Shown piece after piece: positions 1 to 9,508 of a stretch of DNA of 64,000 bases. Positions within the stretch are counted from its first letter, which is position 1. Each line of letters starts with the position of its first letter. The stretch covers positions 62,001-126,000 of the forward strand of contig NZ_BMPB01000014.1 of the NCBI RefSeq assembly GCF_014647375.1. Reading direction: 5' to 3'. The position numbers and the translations under genes were made by a program. The notes beneath the pieces are model-generated. The model ran no database searches and was not told the origin of the DNA. It was given only the letters and a program-made list of their open reading frames with translations. This stretch comes from Parabacteroides faecis (lineage in GTDB: Bacteria > Bacteroidota > Bacteroidia > Bacteroidales > Tannerellaceae).

Positions 1-78
1 TTGGCTCCGGGTATCGATAATCGTAACTACTATCCGAAGACACGTTCTTTCCTGTTAGGTGTAAATATTAGTTTTTAA
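1..78 (+). CDS. SusC-like TonB-dependent transporter, C-terminal end only
   Basis: The reading frame is open from the first base to a TAA at 76-78 and encodes 25 residues ending in LLGVNISF. A final beta strand ending in an aromatic residue is how SusC-family outer-membrane transporters finish; the three complete SusC proteins in the window end in VSLSVTL-, GINVIF- or GVNITF-like strands. A SusD gene follows within 30 bases, the usual susC-susD order. The rest of the gene lies outside the window, so its substrate and regulation cannot be judged. Confidence 0.8.
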   Translation: MAPGIDNRNYYPKTRSFLLGVNISF

Positions 79-92
79 AATTGTCTAATCAC

Positions 93-1637
93 ATGAAATC
101 ATTCGTTATGAAACTAAATTGCATATACATTGCCGGAGCACTGGCATTTACATTGAATTTTACAGGATGTACCAATCTGGACGAAAAGGTCTATTCATCT
201 TATACAGATGAGAATTTCCCTTCTTCACCCGAACAGTATGCATCTATGACCGGCCCTATTTATGTGGCTGCACAGAAACTTTTCGATAACAATCTATACG
301 AATTGCAGGAGATGGGGACAGATGAGATCATCGTTCCCACCCGAGGTGGCGACTGGTATGACGGAGGACGTTATGTCGATATGCACTATCACATCTGGAC
401 TCCTTCACATATCCTGATAAAAAATGCCTGGGACTCTGGTTTTAGCGGGATAGGAACCTGCAACCAGGTATTGAGCCAGTTTGAAGCGTTACCTGACAAT
501 GACGGGAAAATACAGACGATCTCAGAGATCAAAGTCATGAGAGCCTGGTTCTACTTTTATATGATGGATACTTTCGGTGGAGTCCCCATTGTGACAAAGT
601 TCGATCAAAGCGTTGCCGCACCGTCTGCCAATACGCGTCAGGAAGTATTCGATTTTATCGCTAAAGACCTGGAAGAAAATGCCGAATACCTGAGTAGTGA
701 AGCGAACAACCAGACTTACGGCCGTCCCACACAAGGTATGGCCTACACCCTGGCAGCCAAACTATACCTGAATGCAGAGACATATACCGGTAAGCCGCAA
801 TGGGAGAAAGCTGAATATTATTGTGACAAAGTCATTGCTTTAAATCAATATCAGCTCGGAGACTATTTCGATATGTTTAAACCGGATAATGGTGCAAAAG
901 ATAAAGAGCCCATCTTCTCCGTTCCTTTTGATGCGAACAAAGCCAAAGGAAACCGTTGGTTCCTTCGCACATTGCATTTCAGTCATCAGAAAACATTTTC
1001 TTTGTCCCAGGCTCCTTACAACGGTTGGTGCGTAGCTCCGGATTTCTTTGACTTCTATAGGGATGACGATATCCGGAAAAAGATATTCCTGTATGGTCAG
1101 CAATATGACGCTTCGGGAAATCCGATGATCTATAACGGAGTAAACGTTGTATTGGATCCTTATGGGTTCAATGCATTCGATGTTGGAGGAGCTGACGACA
1201 AAGGTCGTCTGGTCGGAGCACGTTGTATCAAATACTATCCGGATAAAGATGCCATCGGCGGTTGGGCAAACAATGACTTTGTTGTTTTCAGATACGCCGA
1301 TGTATTGATGATGAAAGCGGAGGCTTTACTCCGTCAGGGAAAAGAGCTTTCTACCGCGGTTGAACTAATGAACCAGATCAGAAGCCGGGCCTTCCCGAAC
1401 AATCCGGAAATGTTGTTCACTACAGCAACATTAAACCTGGAATCCCTGTATGAAGAACGTGGGCGTGAATTGATCTGGGAAATGCACCGCCGTGTCGATA
1501 TGATCCGTTTTGGAAAATTTGAAGACCCTATGCTCTTTAAGCCATCCACAAAAGGAGAAGAATACAGACGGATATTCCCTATCCCAACTTCCGTATTGGC
1601 ATCCAATCCGAATCTGGACCAGAATACCGGATACTAA
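93..1637 (+). CDS. SusD/RagB-like glycan-binding outer-membrane lipoprotein
   Basis: Surface lipoprotein expected to cap the SusC transporter encoded just upstream and to bind its glycan. The N-terminus has a lipoprotein signal ending in FTGC, followed by TNLDEKVYSSYT, typical of SusD proteins. The middle is the helical TPR-like SusD fold (for example AWFYFYMMDTFGGVPIV) and the C-terminal part has the family hallmarks RYADVLMMKAEAL, NQIRSRA, EERGRELIWEMHRRVDMIRFG and a FPIP..VLASNPNLDQN ending. The frame also has a TTG at 81. ATG at 93 or 108 is preferred because either places a normal signal peptide at the N-terminus. The gene is followed by a GH31 gene in the same direction, so it belongs to a polysaccharide utilisation locus that begins before the window. 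Confidence 0.93.
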   Translation: MKSFVMKLNCIYIAGALAFTLNFTGCTNLDEKVYSSYTDENFPSSPEQYASMTGPIYVAAQKLFDNNLYELQEMGTDEIIVPTRGGDWYDGGRYVDMHYHIWTPSHILIKNAWDSGFSGIGTCNQVLSQFEALPDNDGKIQTISEIKVMRAWFYFYMMDTFGGVPIVTKFDQSVAAPSANTRQEVFDFIAKDLEENAEYLSSEANNQTYGRPTQGMAYTLAAKLYLNAETYTGKPQWEKAEYYCDKVIALNQYQLGDYFDMFKPDNGAKDKEPIFSVPFDANKAKGNRWFLRTLHFSHQKTFSLSQAPYNGWCVAPDFFDFYRDDDIRKKIFLYGQQYDASGNPMIYNGVNVVLDPYGFNAFDVGGADDKGRLVGARCIKYYPDKDAIGGWANNDFVVFRYADVLMMKAEALLRQGKELSTAVELMNQIRSRAFPNNPEMLFTTATLNLESLYEERGRELIWEMHRRVDMIRFGKFEDPMLFKPSTKGEEYRRIFPIPTSVLASNPNLDQNTGY

Positions 1638-1658
1638 ATACTGCTAGTAAATAAGATC

Positions 1659-1693
1659 GTATGGGAGGATAGTTTTTTCTTATTCTCCCATAC
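1659..1693 (+). other. Intercistronic hairpin between susD and the GH31 gene
   Basis: GTATGGGAG (1659-1667) and CTCCCATAC (1685-1693) are perfect 9-bp inverted arms separated by 17 bases. There is no T run after the right arm, so a simple terminator is unlikely. It may limit read-through or protect the upstream mRNA, giving different levels of the transporter and the enzyme. Confidence 0.5.
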
Positions 1694-1708
1694 ATAAACA
1701 AGATAATC

Positions 1709-4078
1709 ATGAATAAAGCTCTATTCTTAGCAATCTGTTTCTTGCATATTACTATTTCTCACAGCGAGAATATCGACAAGGGATTCAGTGTAACGGATGA
1801 TTCATTGCAGATATCCGTTTCATCTCTTCGGGACAAAATTATCCATGTACAAGTTGTACCTTTAGGTTCGCAACCAGGTAAATCGTTGATCATACCAGAA
1901 ACATCAGATCCCGTTCCTGACTGTCAGATACAAAAGGGAGATAATTATATTTCACTGAGAACGGCGTCCGTTACAGCCACTTATTCCTATACGGATAAAA
2001 ATATACGCTTTACTGATTCGAAAAGTGGGAAACAGCTGCTTCAGGAACAGGCACGCTCTTTCGAACAAAAAAAAGTGGCAGGCGAAACAGTATGGCAGAT
2101 AAAACAGATATTCAAATTACATCCGGACGAAGCATTATACGGACTGGGACAGTATCAGGAAGGTATTATGAATTACCGGGGACAAAAGGCTAAACTCGTA
2201 CAGGCCAATATGGAAATTGTCAATCCATTCCTGTTATCCACACAACCATATGGTATTTTATGGGATAATTACTCCAAGACGTTGTTCGAAGATAATGAAA
2301 AAGGAGCCTCCTTCTGGTCGGAAGTAGCCGATGCCATCGATTACTATTTCGTTTACGGCACCGATATGAAGGATGTTGTAGCCGGTTATCACCGACTGAC
2401 AGGAAAAGTGCCCATGTTCCCCAAATCCGCATTCGGATATTGGCAATCCAAAGAACGCTACAAATCATTTGATGAACTTATTGATGTCGTAAAAGAATAT
2501 CGCAAACGGCATATTCCACTCGATAACATCGTACAGGACTGGGAATACTGGGGAGACCGCGATCATTGGAACAGCCTTCGATTCGATACTGTCAATTTCA
2601 ATCATCCCACAGATGTTATCCGTCAATTGCACGATCGATACAATGTGAGCCTGATGCTTTCCGTATGGCCTGGATTCGGAAAGAAAACAGACGTATACAA
2701 AGATATGGAGAAGATCGGAGCACTGTTCGACGAACCGACCTGGGCAGATTATAAAGTCATGGATATATACAATCCGCAAGCTCAAAAGATTTTCTGGGAA
2801 CATCTTTATAAAGGACTATACCGCACAGGAGTGGACGCCTGGTGGATGGACGCCACAGAACCATCCTTCAGGGAAGGTTTTACCCAGGATAAACAAGAGG
2901 AAAAAACAAAGTCGGCCGGGCAAACTTATATAGGTTCATTCGACCGTTACCTCAATGTTTATTCCTTATTCTTATCCAAAGCCATGTACGAAAACATACG
3001 CAAGCAGGACAATAAACGAGTAACAATTTTAACCCGTTCCGCATTTGCCGGTCAACAGCAATATGGAACTGCCGTATGGTCGGGAGATATTACTGCCTCA
3101 TGGGATGTATTCAGAAAACAACTACCTGCCGGATTAAACCTCTGTATGAGTGGAATACCCTACTGGACAACAGATATCGGAGGTTTTTTTGTAACGACAA
3201 GGGGCAGCCAATATACCAAAGGTCTTGCCGATCCTTCTTATAAGGAACTTTATTTAAGATGGTTCCAGCAGGGAGTATTCTCCCCTATTTTCCGTGCTCA
3301 CGGCAGTAATGTCCCGCGGGAAGTATGGCAATTCGGCGAACCGGGCGATCCTTTTTATGACGGGTTATTAAAGATGATCGACCTGCGGTACAGTTTGCTC
3401 TCCTATATATACTCATCAGCCTGGCAGGTAACATCAAATTCCCGATTAATGATGCGCGGGTTGGTCATGGATTTTCCGGATGACCGGAATGTACATAACA
3501 GAGCTGATGCTTATATGTTCGGTCCCTCATTACTGGTCAAACCGATAACAAAGCCGATGTATTATACAACAGAGGGAGCTATCGGTACACCTGACACAAA
3601 AGAGTCTGTTTATCTACCAGAACACACAGGTAAATATTGGTTCGATTTTAATTCCCGGCAGATCTATACGGGAGGTAAAACTATTTCATATCCAACTCCA
3701 CTCGATGTTATACCGGTATTTGTAAAAGCCGGTTCTATTATTCCCATAAATAAAGTAGTCCAATATGTCGGAGAACAAAAAGAAGAAGAGTTGGAACTAA
3801 GGATTTATGCCGGGGCAGATGCCGATTTTGAACTTTATGAAGACGACAATAAAACTTATGCTTATGAAAATGGCGTTTATTCACTTGTCCGGTTTCATTG
3901 GGATGATCAAAACAAGCAACTGAGTATATACGATAAAGAGGGGACATTTGTCAATTATCCGCAAAGAAGTTTCCGGATAAAACTTTATATAGCGGAAGAA
4001 AGCAGCTCAAACTATTCTGTACGGGAAAAGCTTATCCGATATGAAAATAAGCATATTACGGTCGATATGATCAAATGA
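1709..4078 (+). CDS. GH31 family glycosidase (alpha-xylosidase/alpha-glucosidase type)
   Basis: Retaining alpha-glycosidase of family GH31, 789 residues, with a secretion signal (about residues 1-19). The N-terminal beta-sandwich is followed by the TIM barrel. The catalytic nucleophile is D381 in DAWWMDATEP and the acid/base is D460 in VWSGDITASWD; the barrel also shows LTRSAFAGQQ and YWTTDIGGFF. A DUF5110-like C-terminal beta domain follows (ELYEDDNKTYAYENG). The WWMDATEP form of the nucleophile motif is common in alpha-xylosidase-like members, but the specificity cannot be read with certainty. It lies 71 bases after susD on the same strand, so it probably trims alpha-linked side chains of the glycan imported by that locus. 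With the GH5 enzyme encoded opposite, a beta-glucan with alpha-xylosyl side chains (xyloglucan) is a reasonable guess only. Confidence 0.92.
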   Translation: MNKALFLAICFLHITISHSENIDKGFSVTDDSLQISVSSLRDKIIHVQVVPLGSQPGKSLIIPETSDPVPDCQIQKGDNYISLRTASVTATYSYTDKNIRFTDSKSGKQLLQEQARSFEQKKVAGETVWQIKQIFKLHPDEALYGLGQYQEGIMNYRGQKAKLVQANMEIVNPFLLSTQPYGILWDNYSKTLFEDNEKGASFWSEVADAIDYYFVYGTDMKDVVAGYHRLTGKVPMFPKSAFGYWQSKERYKSFDELIDVVKEYRKRHIPLDNIVQDWEYWGDRDHWNSLRFDTVNFNHPTDVIRQLHDRYNVSLMLSVWPGFGKKTDVYKDMEKIGALFDEPTWADYKVMDIYNPQAQKIFWEHLYKGLYRTGVDAWWMDATEPSFREGFTQDKQEEKTKSAGQTYIGSFDRYLNVYSLFLSKAMYENIRKQDNKRVTILTRSAFAGQQQYGTAVWSGDITASWDVFRKQLPAGLNLCMSGIPYWTTDIGGFFVTTRGSQYTKGLADPSYKELYLRWFQQGVFSPIFRAHGSNVPREVWQFGEPGDPFYDGLLKMIDLRYSLLSYIYSSAWQVTSNSRLMMRGLVMDFPDDRNVHNRADAYMFGPSLLVKPITKPMYYTTEGAIGTPDTKESVYLPEHTGKYWFDFNSRQIYTGGKTISYPTPLDVIPVFVKAGSIIPINKVVQYVGEQKEEELELRIYAGADADFELYEDDNKTYAYENGVYSLVRFHWDDQNKQLSIYDKEGTFVNYPQRSFRIKLYIAEESSSNYSVREKLIRYENKHITVDMIK

Positions 4079-4083
4079 ATTAA

Positions 4084-4142
4084 AATCTCGTTTAAAACGA
4101 GATAAAATTCGCTTTAAACAAAGTTACAGTCCGTCTTAAACG
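4084..4142 (+). repeat. Cluster of short GTTTAAA(A)CGA-type inverted motifs
   Basis: Between the GH31 stop and the terminator there is an odd palindrome, TCTCGTTTAAAACGAGA (about 4086-4102), then related motifs near 4109 (TCGCTTTAAAC) and 4132 (GTCTTAAACGA). The terminator that follows is built from the same core. This looks like repeated hairpin units that have degenerated. Function unknown. Confidence 0.5.
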
Positions 4143-4143
4143 A

Positions 4144-4190
4144 AAAAACTCCTTTTAAACGAACCTCAATATCGTTTAAAAGGAGTTTTT
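4144..4190. terminator. Bidirectional intrinsic terminator, 19-bp perfect stem
   Basis: The arms 4144-4162 and 4172-4190 are perfectly complementary over 19 bases with a 9-base loop. The outer ends are A5 on one side and T5 on the other, so both strands end in a U run. It separates the convergent GH31 (plus) and GH5 (minus) genes and can terminate both. Confidence 0.9.
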
Positions 4191-4194
4191 CACT

Positions 4195-7100
4195 TTATTT
4201 CTTCACAAATTTGAATGTCTTCCTGTTACCATTTGCACAGACTACCTGTGTAATATAGACACCCTTGCTTATTGAGCGAATATCAATGGTCACAATATTG
4301 GTCATCGGTGATTCTTTTCTAATAAAACGTCCCGAAACATCTAAGATATCTATATTACGAACAAGATCGGTTGCCTCAATGATCAGGTATCCGTTGGAAA
4401 TTTTATAACTGATAGCATCATCACTGATATTCTCATTTCCTGTCGGTTGATCTTTAGAGAAATAGAGATTATCCAGGTAGAAGGTTCCTTTTGCATCACT
4501 TTCAAACCGAATATATTTAACAATATTCAAATCAGGTAAGAAAAATTGGAAGATCTGCCATTTTTCTTTTGCAACCGGTAATGTGGCAAACTCTATTTCA
4601 TCTATTCCGTCCGACAGATAAATCTTCAAAGTTTCTTCATAAGGACTCCATACGTCCAGGTGTAGATATTCCATAGAAGAAACATCCAATAACCCTACGT
4701 TGACCGCCAACAGATTCGTGTTAGTCAGTTTCCATACGGGAACGCCTTTGATCGTAATAATTTCCACTTCCGTTTCTTGTCCATCCACCCTTTCAAAGAT
4801 AGAATTAATATTCTCATAAGGATTGCTATGTACAGAGACCACATTTTCCTGATGGAGAGTAGGTGCAGAAGCAGGCCAGACTGGTGCAGGTTCCTCTGGA
4901 TCGGGGTCAGGGTCGGGATCAGGATCAGGATCGGGGTCTGGATCAGGGTCTGGATCAGGTGTTACCGACTCTTGGTATAGGTAGACATGATCCATATATA
5001 TCCTGCGCTCTTCACCGGCCCCACCTGAAAAGTTGATACTTTTAAGTTTTCCTCCCGTCCGGGATAGAAAGTCGGCTAAGTCTATATCAATGCTATTCCA
5101 TGCATGTGGTTTCAATGTATAACTTTTTTTAGATGAAGTTATTCCATTTCCAGTAGCAGTAATAGTTATATCAAACCAGCTTCCCGGATATATTTCCAGA
5201 TGAAGTTTCGTTTTATTTTCCGGAAATATTTCATTGAAAGAAAGTGCTTCCGATGCAAAATTCGAGAATAAGATTATTTTTTGGTTCTTCGTATCCAATG
5301 CGGAATCATCATCCGGCAAATCATACAAATTCACTTTATATTGTGAGCTGAAAATACTTGACACATTTTCAACACTTTTGGATGGAACAGGAGCCTTGGG
5401 AATTATTTCAGAACCCTTTTTTATAGTTATATCTTTTAAAGTTACCTTCGCTTCCCCTCCATTACCCAACTCAAATGCTATACGAGCGGAATTATCCGTT
5501 TCGTGATGCATGGTAAAGGTATAGGAGAACGTTTGCTCATTCAATCTCGGGGTAAAATAAAAACTTCCATATTTAGTATAAGGCTCATCATTAAATCCGA
5601 TGTAACTCGAATAAATATCGCCGTTATTACTCGTTGTCTTAGCAATAAAGGAAATCTCATAAGTTGCATTTTTTTCTATGGTGAAGCCTGACAACAATGT
5701 CATAACCGAATAAGTTACATTGCCTCCATCGGTTATTTCTATTGTTAAAGATCCTTCGCCTTTATTCAATTTAGCATTTCCTCCCTGATTTTGAAGCAAT
5801 GCCCAGACTTTGCCTTTCGGATCATTGATATCATAAACAACTTCTTTAGAAAGGAACTGTATTTCTGCTGCTTTAGCTGGGATGCCATAAGTCAGCAATG
5901 CATCGGGTAAATAAGGATATTCCCCTACCGATTCGTTGTATATACTCGACGTCAGATGCCAGTAAGCAGAACTAAAGCCGTATTTCTCAATTGTCCGAGC
6001 TATATGATTTGTCCACAGGAGGCGTGAATCGATATCCGCTTTATAATGAACACCGAACTCTCCGATATGGATAGGAACATCGTTGCTGTCACTAAAAGCT
6101 TTTATCTTGTCAAAATCAGCGGTAACAGCATCTCGCTCGCTCTGAGTATCGCTCCACCTTAACCCGACGGGGTACATAGGATTTACCCATTCAGCTCCCT
6201 GATGGGTAAAAGGTAATGGATTGTAATAATGGATTGTTACGATCAGATGATCATCATTTTCCGGCAGTACTAAAGCATTCGCACCTTCCAGGCCATAAAT
6301 CGTACCCCAATTGGTCGTACCGACCATGATGGCGCGATTTTTATTATTATCGTTCCTGAAATCGTATGTTTGCCTTATCGTTTTGATAGCCTCCGGAAAA
6401 ACATGATTCCATTCACTATCCATCTTATCCCTGGGCTCATTCAATATTTCAAATACCAGTCTTTCATCATAGTTCTGAAAATAGTCAGCCAACTGCTCCC
6501 AAAGAGTCATGAAGCGCTTGATCTCACCAGTCTGGGCTTCACCCGACAAGTCCATCAACGGGTCATAATGGTGCATATTGAGAATAACTTTCAGATCGGC
6601 AGCCAAAAGTTTATCAACGACTTTCTGTATTTCAGTCAAGAATTCCGCTTTTATATTATAAGGAGCCTTATCCATACTCCTAGGATCTCCCTCCGGATAA
6701 TCATCCCAACGGACAGGGAGACGTACATGTTTAAAGCCTTTTTCTTTTATCTTTTCAATATATGTATCACTCCACGGATAGTCGGCCTGTTGTTCAAAAG
6801 TGGCACCGATGTTAACACCACGACCTAACTGATTGTTAAATACGGCAACAGGAGTTGGGGTAAAAGATGCTTGTTTGTTATAAAAATATATATTGTCGAT
6901 AAAGAAGGTTTTAGTGCCTTGATGACTATTAATTGACAGATATATGCCATACAAAGGACCTGATAATCCATTCGTTACATCTATCCGTGTCCATTCATTG
7001 GCAGTAAGTTTCTGAGCCGGAATTTCATAACTATCATCTCCTATCAAAGTAATAGTTAATTGTGTCTCTACCTCTGAATATACATCTATATGGAAAAATT

Positions 7101-8508
7101 CCATAGCACTAATGTCGGTTCCCGGAACATTTATTGGAATATGATTCATCTTGGCTAATGCCTTTACTTCACGATCTCCAATAGATGTAGGCAGTGGTAC
7201 TGTTGTCTGATGTTTATTATCTGTAACAAAAGTAAGCTCACCCTCAATTCTGGAATCAAGGTATGAATCACCAAATAAAGAAACCACATCTTCGGTATTA
7301 CGCACAGGAGGAAGATAAGCGGTGAAATCGGGCGTACCTTCAACAATTATTTGTTTGCTGTCATAAAAATAGATATGATCTAGGTATACAGTTGAACCTC
7401 CGGACGAAGGCTGAATAACACTTACATATTGATTATCCTCTGTTTCTACGTAATATTCAGAAAGATCTACCTCAATAGAATTCCATTTACCGCCAGTAAG
7501 ATTCTCAAATGTGAATTCCTTTGAAACCTCATCCGAAATACCCTCCACTCTGTCTTTATAAAGAATGAGCTTTACAGCAAATGAGATATTGGTTTCAGGA
7601 TATACTTCCAAATGCAATCTATCTTTTCCACTAATATTCAATCGATTATTATCCGGATTATATTGTATACCCATCCAACCCAAATTCGAGAATTTGAGAA
7701 TGTTTTTTTCATTTTCATCCTTTACTACGGATTTTACAGTCTGAGAACCCCATTGTTGATATTCCAAACTAATCCCTGTTCCATATTTTGTGCTGTAAAA
7801 GTTTTTGACATTAGAACTTTGACGTATTGGAACAGGTGCAGCTTTGATAGATGTCGGAGAAGGATTCTTTTCTTTATAGAAAAAAATATTATCTAAATAG
7901 ACTGTTACTTGCCCCTTAGCAGAACTATCCGACTTATCCACAACCGTTAATTCTATAGAATTTATTTGCTCCAATTGATTCGTACCTGTCACATATTCAA
8001 ATTCACTTAAAGGAATCCTCAGTGTATGCCAACTATCTGGAAGCAATTCACTGCCCACATTATCCATTGAAACAGTATATCCATAGACTGGTTTTGAACT
8101 GGGAGCATGCAATTTTATATTAAGCTCATCTATTTTCTCACTTAAATAAATATCGATATTGATACAGTTAATAGATGATGTTTCTATCTTAATATTAGGT
8201 CCACTCGTCTCCTCACTATAAAAGGCTATAAACTGGTTATCAAATGTAGAAAACTTAATTATATCTTGATCATTCCCGTTTTTCTCAATGGACTGTACTG
8301 TCGTATGATTTGGCTCCCAAGATACAAATTGTAAATCAGTACGCTTTCCATAGTAATTACTATAAATAAATTTTATACCATCATCTATTCTATCAAATCC
8401 GGGATCATTTGCAGCCGGAATAGTTTCCGCCCATACATTCTGTATCCCTGTAATCCCCGTTAATAAATACCAGATAATAAATAACTTTGAAAAAAAACTT
8501 GTTCTCAT
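4195..8508 (-). CDS. Large multimodular GH5-type endo-glycanase with repeated beta-sandwich modules and C-terminal sorting domain
   Basis: Secreted glycan-cleaving enzyme of unusual size (about 1,440 residues). Residue numbers count from ATG at 8532; ATG at 8508 gives the best signal peptide, ending at NVWA. The catalytic part (about 580-870) is a GH5 barrel: KHVRLPVRW, NMHHYDP, acid/base E699 in FEILNEPRD and nucleophile E825 in HIGEFGVHY. Five related modules of about 150 residues surround it; each begins with a V.S(L/I)FS..Y-like segment and ends with a (Y/F)(L/I)DN.YFY-like strand: three before the barrel, two after. A CBM4/9-like module lies around 885-1040. A DP-repeat linker of about 11 units joins the last two modules. 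The final 75 residues (ILDVSGRFIRK, GVYITQV, TFKFVKK) look like a type IX secretion C-terminal sorting domain, so surface export is inferred. No cognate susCD is on its strand, so its locus assignment is uncertain. Confidence 0.85.
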   Translation of the reverse strand: MRTSFFSKLFIIWYLLTGITGIQNVWAETIPAANDPGFDRIDDGIKFIYSNYYGKRTDLQFVSWEPNHTTVQSIEKNGNDQDIIKFSTFDNQFIAFYSEETSGPNIKIETSSINCINIDIYLSEKIDELNIKLHAPSSKPVYGYTVSMDNVGSELLPDSWHTLRIPLSEFEYVTGTNQLEQINSIELTVVDKSDSSAKGQVTVYLDNIFFYKEKNPSPTSIKAAPVPIRQSSNVKNFYSTKYGTGISLEYQQWGSQTVKSVVKDENEKNILKFSNLGWMGIQYNPDNNRLNISGKDRLHLEVYPETNISFAVKLILYKDRVEGISDEVSKEFTFENLTGGKWNSIEVDLSEYYVETEDNQYVSVIQPSSGGSTVYLDHIYFYDSKQIIVEGTPDFTAYLPPVRNTEDVVSLFGDSYLDSRIEGELTFVTDNKHQTTVPLPTSIGDREVKALAKMNHIPINVPGTDISAMEFFHIDVYSEVETQLTITLIGDDSYEIPAQKLTANEWTRIDVTNGLSGPLYGIYLSINSHQGTKTFFIDNIYFYNKQASFTPTPVAVFNNQLGRGVNIGATFEQQADYPWSDTYIEKIKEKGFKHVRLPVRWDDYPEGDPRSMDKAPYNIKAEFLTEIQKVVDKLLAADLKVILNMHHYDPLMDLSGEAQTGEIKRFMTLWEQLADYFQNYDERLVFEILNEPRDKMDSEWNHVFPEAIKTIRQTYDFRNDNNKNRAIMVGTTNWGTIYGLEGANALVLPENDDHLIVTIHYYNPLPFTHQGAEWVNPMYPVGLRWSDTQSERDAVTADFDKIKAFSDSNDVPIHIGEFGVHYKADIDSRLLWTNHIARTIEKYGFSSAYWHLTSSIYNESVGEYPYLPDALLTYGIPAKAAEIQFLSKEVVYDINDPKGKVWALLQNQGGNAKLNKGEGSLTIEITDGGNVTYSVMTLLSGFTIEKNATYEISFIAKTTSNNGDIYSSYIGFNDEPYTKYGSFYFTPRLNEQTFSYTFTMHHETDNSARIAFELGNGGEAKVTLKDITIKKGSEIIPKAPVPSKSVENVSSIFSSQYKVNLYDLPDDDSALDTKNQKIILFSNFASEALSFNEIFPENKTKLHLEIYPGSWFDITITATGNGITSSKKSYTLKPHAWNSIDIDLADFLSRTGGKLKSINFSGGAGEERRIYMDHVYLYQESVTPDPDPDPDPDPDPDPDPDPDPEEPAPVWPASAPTLHQENVVSVHSNPYENINSIFERVDGQETEVEIITIKGVPVWKLTNTNLLAVNVGLLDVSSMEYLHLDVWSPYEETLKIYLSDGIDEIEFATLPVAKEKWQIFQFFLPDLNIVKYIRFESDAKGTFYLDNLYFSKDQPTGNENISDDAISYKISNGYLIIEATDLVRNIDILDVSGRFIRKESPMTNIVTIDIRSISKGVYITQVVCANGNRKTFKFVKK
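4897..4968 (-). repeat. Hexanucleotide tandem repeat encoding a (Asp-Pro)n linker
   Basis: About twelve imperfect copies of GG(A/G)TC(A/G/T) on the plus strand encode alternating Asp-Pro in the GH5 protein. Each unit adds two residues and keeps the frame, so copy-number changes alter linker length without breaking the gene. Confidence 0.85.
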
Positions 8509-8727
8509 ACTTGTGCACATACGACTCCTCATACACTGAATATCTTCGCCTGTAGGAAAAGCGAAAGAAACCCAGTAAAAAATTGGTTTTTAACTCATTA
8601 TACTCAAATACAAATATCGCTATATTTATTAATATAACAGATATACATTAAGTTTATTTGTAATTTAATAAAGAATAGACTTCCTCATTTAGACAAAAGA
8701 GATTCCTGAAAAACCATTATCCATATT

Positions 8728-8933
8728 TTTATTTATCTTTACCCTATCAATCATTCGATATGGAGAATATTTCAGAGATAAAGGAATTTAACAAACTGTT
8801 TTCAAACTATCAGGGAATTTTCATCCGTTTTGCTCATACCTATATTCAGGATAAAGAGACGGCAGAAGATATAGTAGTTGACAGTTTAGTATATTATTGG
8901 GAAAACCGACATTCTCTGCCTGAAAAAATATAA
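8728..8933 (+). pseudogene. Truncated paralogue of the adjacent ECF sigma factor gene
   Basis: ATG at 8760 opens a 57-codon frame (MENISEIKEFNKLFSNYQG...) that matches the first ~53 codons of the intact sigma gene at 9896. The match includes the leader with TATCTTT and CCCTATCAATCATTCGATATGG. After GGGAAAACCGACATTCTCT the sequences diverge and a TAA follows at 8931-8933. About a dozen differences are visible across roughly 190 bp, mostly at third codon positions, which suggests two once-functional paralogues and not a recent copy. Only part of sigma region 2 remains, with no region 4, so it should not act as a sigma factor. Confidence 0.85.
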
Positions 8934-9508
8934 TACCCTCCCCTAATTAAATAAAAACTTTTGGAGGGCAATATTATTTTTCATAATACACGATAACATT
9001 TTAAGAACCTGGATAAAACTATTAGCAATGTTGAAATGAAAATAATATGTCCAATCTCTCTCTCCTTATTATCATTTTGTCACTACTCTACCAGGAAAAC
9101 AAGATTTATATACCAGGTAAATGGAAATACCCTAGCGGGTAATATTTTTTAACATATCAGATTAACATCTAAAGAAGAACTACTCAATCTTCCCTTAAAC
9201 TCTTTTATCTTGCTGACTTGAAATATTTTATAAATCAACAAAGGGCGTATATTTGCTTTTTTTGCATTGACAAAATGACAATTTATGTAAAGAAAGGATT
9301 TATCTCCAATGAAAAAGTATCTTTGAAGCGTGAAAAGTACAGTGTGGACATCGTGGATCCTGCGCCAGGCATATCGTAATGAGGATATCATATCACAAAA
9401 AGAACATCAATATATGAATATGCAAATCAATCATTCATTTAGAATGGCTTCTATGAGAACGTTCTCTATCCCTTCCCATGCCAACGCAGGCAAACCTATG
9501 CTAAATTA
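8934..9508. other. Gene-poor, AT-rich stretch between sigma remnant and XRE gene
   Basis: No convincing gene. A 34-codon frame at 9275-9379 (plus; MTIYVKKGFISNEKVSLKRE...) has no recognised relative and cannot be called from sequence alone. A weak hairpin with a TTTTTT run lies near 9129-9151 (TACCC/GGGTA) and could be a terminator for something upstream. Longer frames here on both strands lack protein-like composition. Confidence 0.4.

Noticed and set aside
4084-4190. Repeats considered as a CRISPR array
   Set aside because: Units are short, degenerate, irregularly spaced and form one terminator; no cas genes are near.
4777-4980. Plus-strand frame rich in Arg and Ile (MSIHPFKDRINILIRIAM...)
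   Set aside because: It is the antisense reading of the Asp-Pro repeat in the GH5 gene.
6370-6828. 152-residue plus-strand frame
   Set aside because: Antisense to the conserved GH5 catalytic barrel; no start signal.
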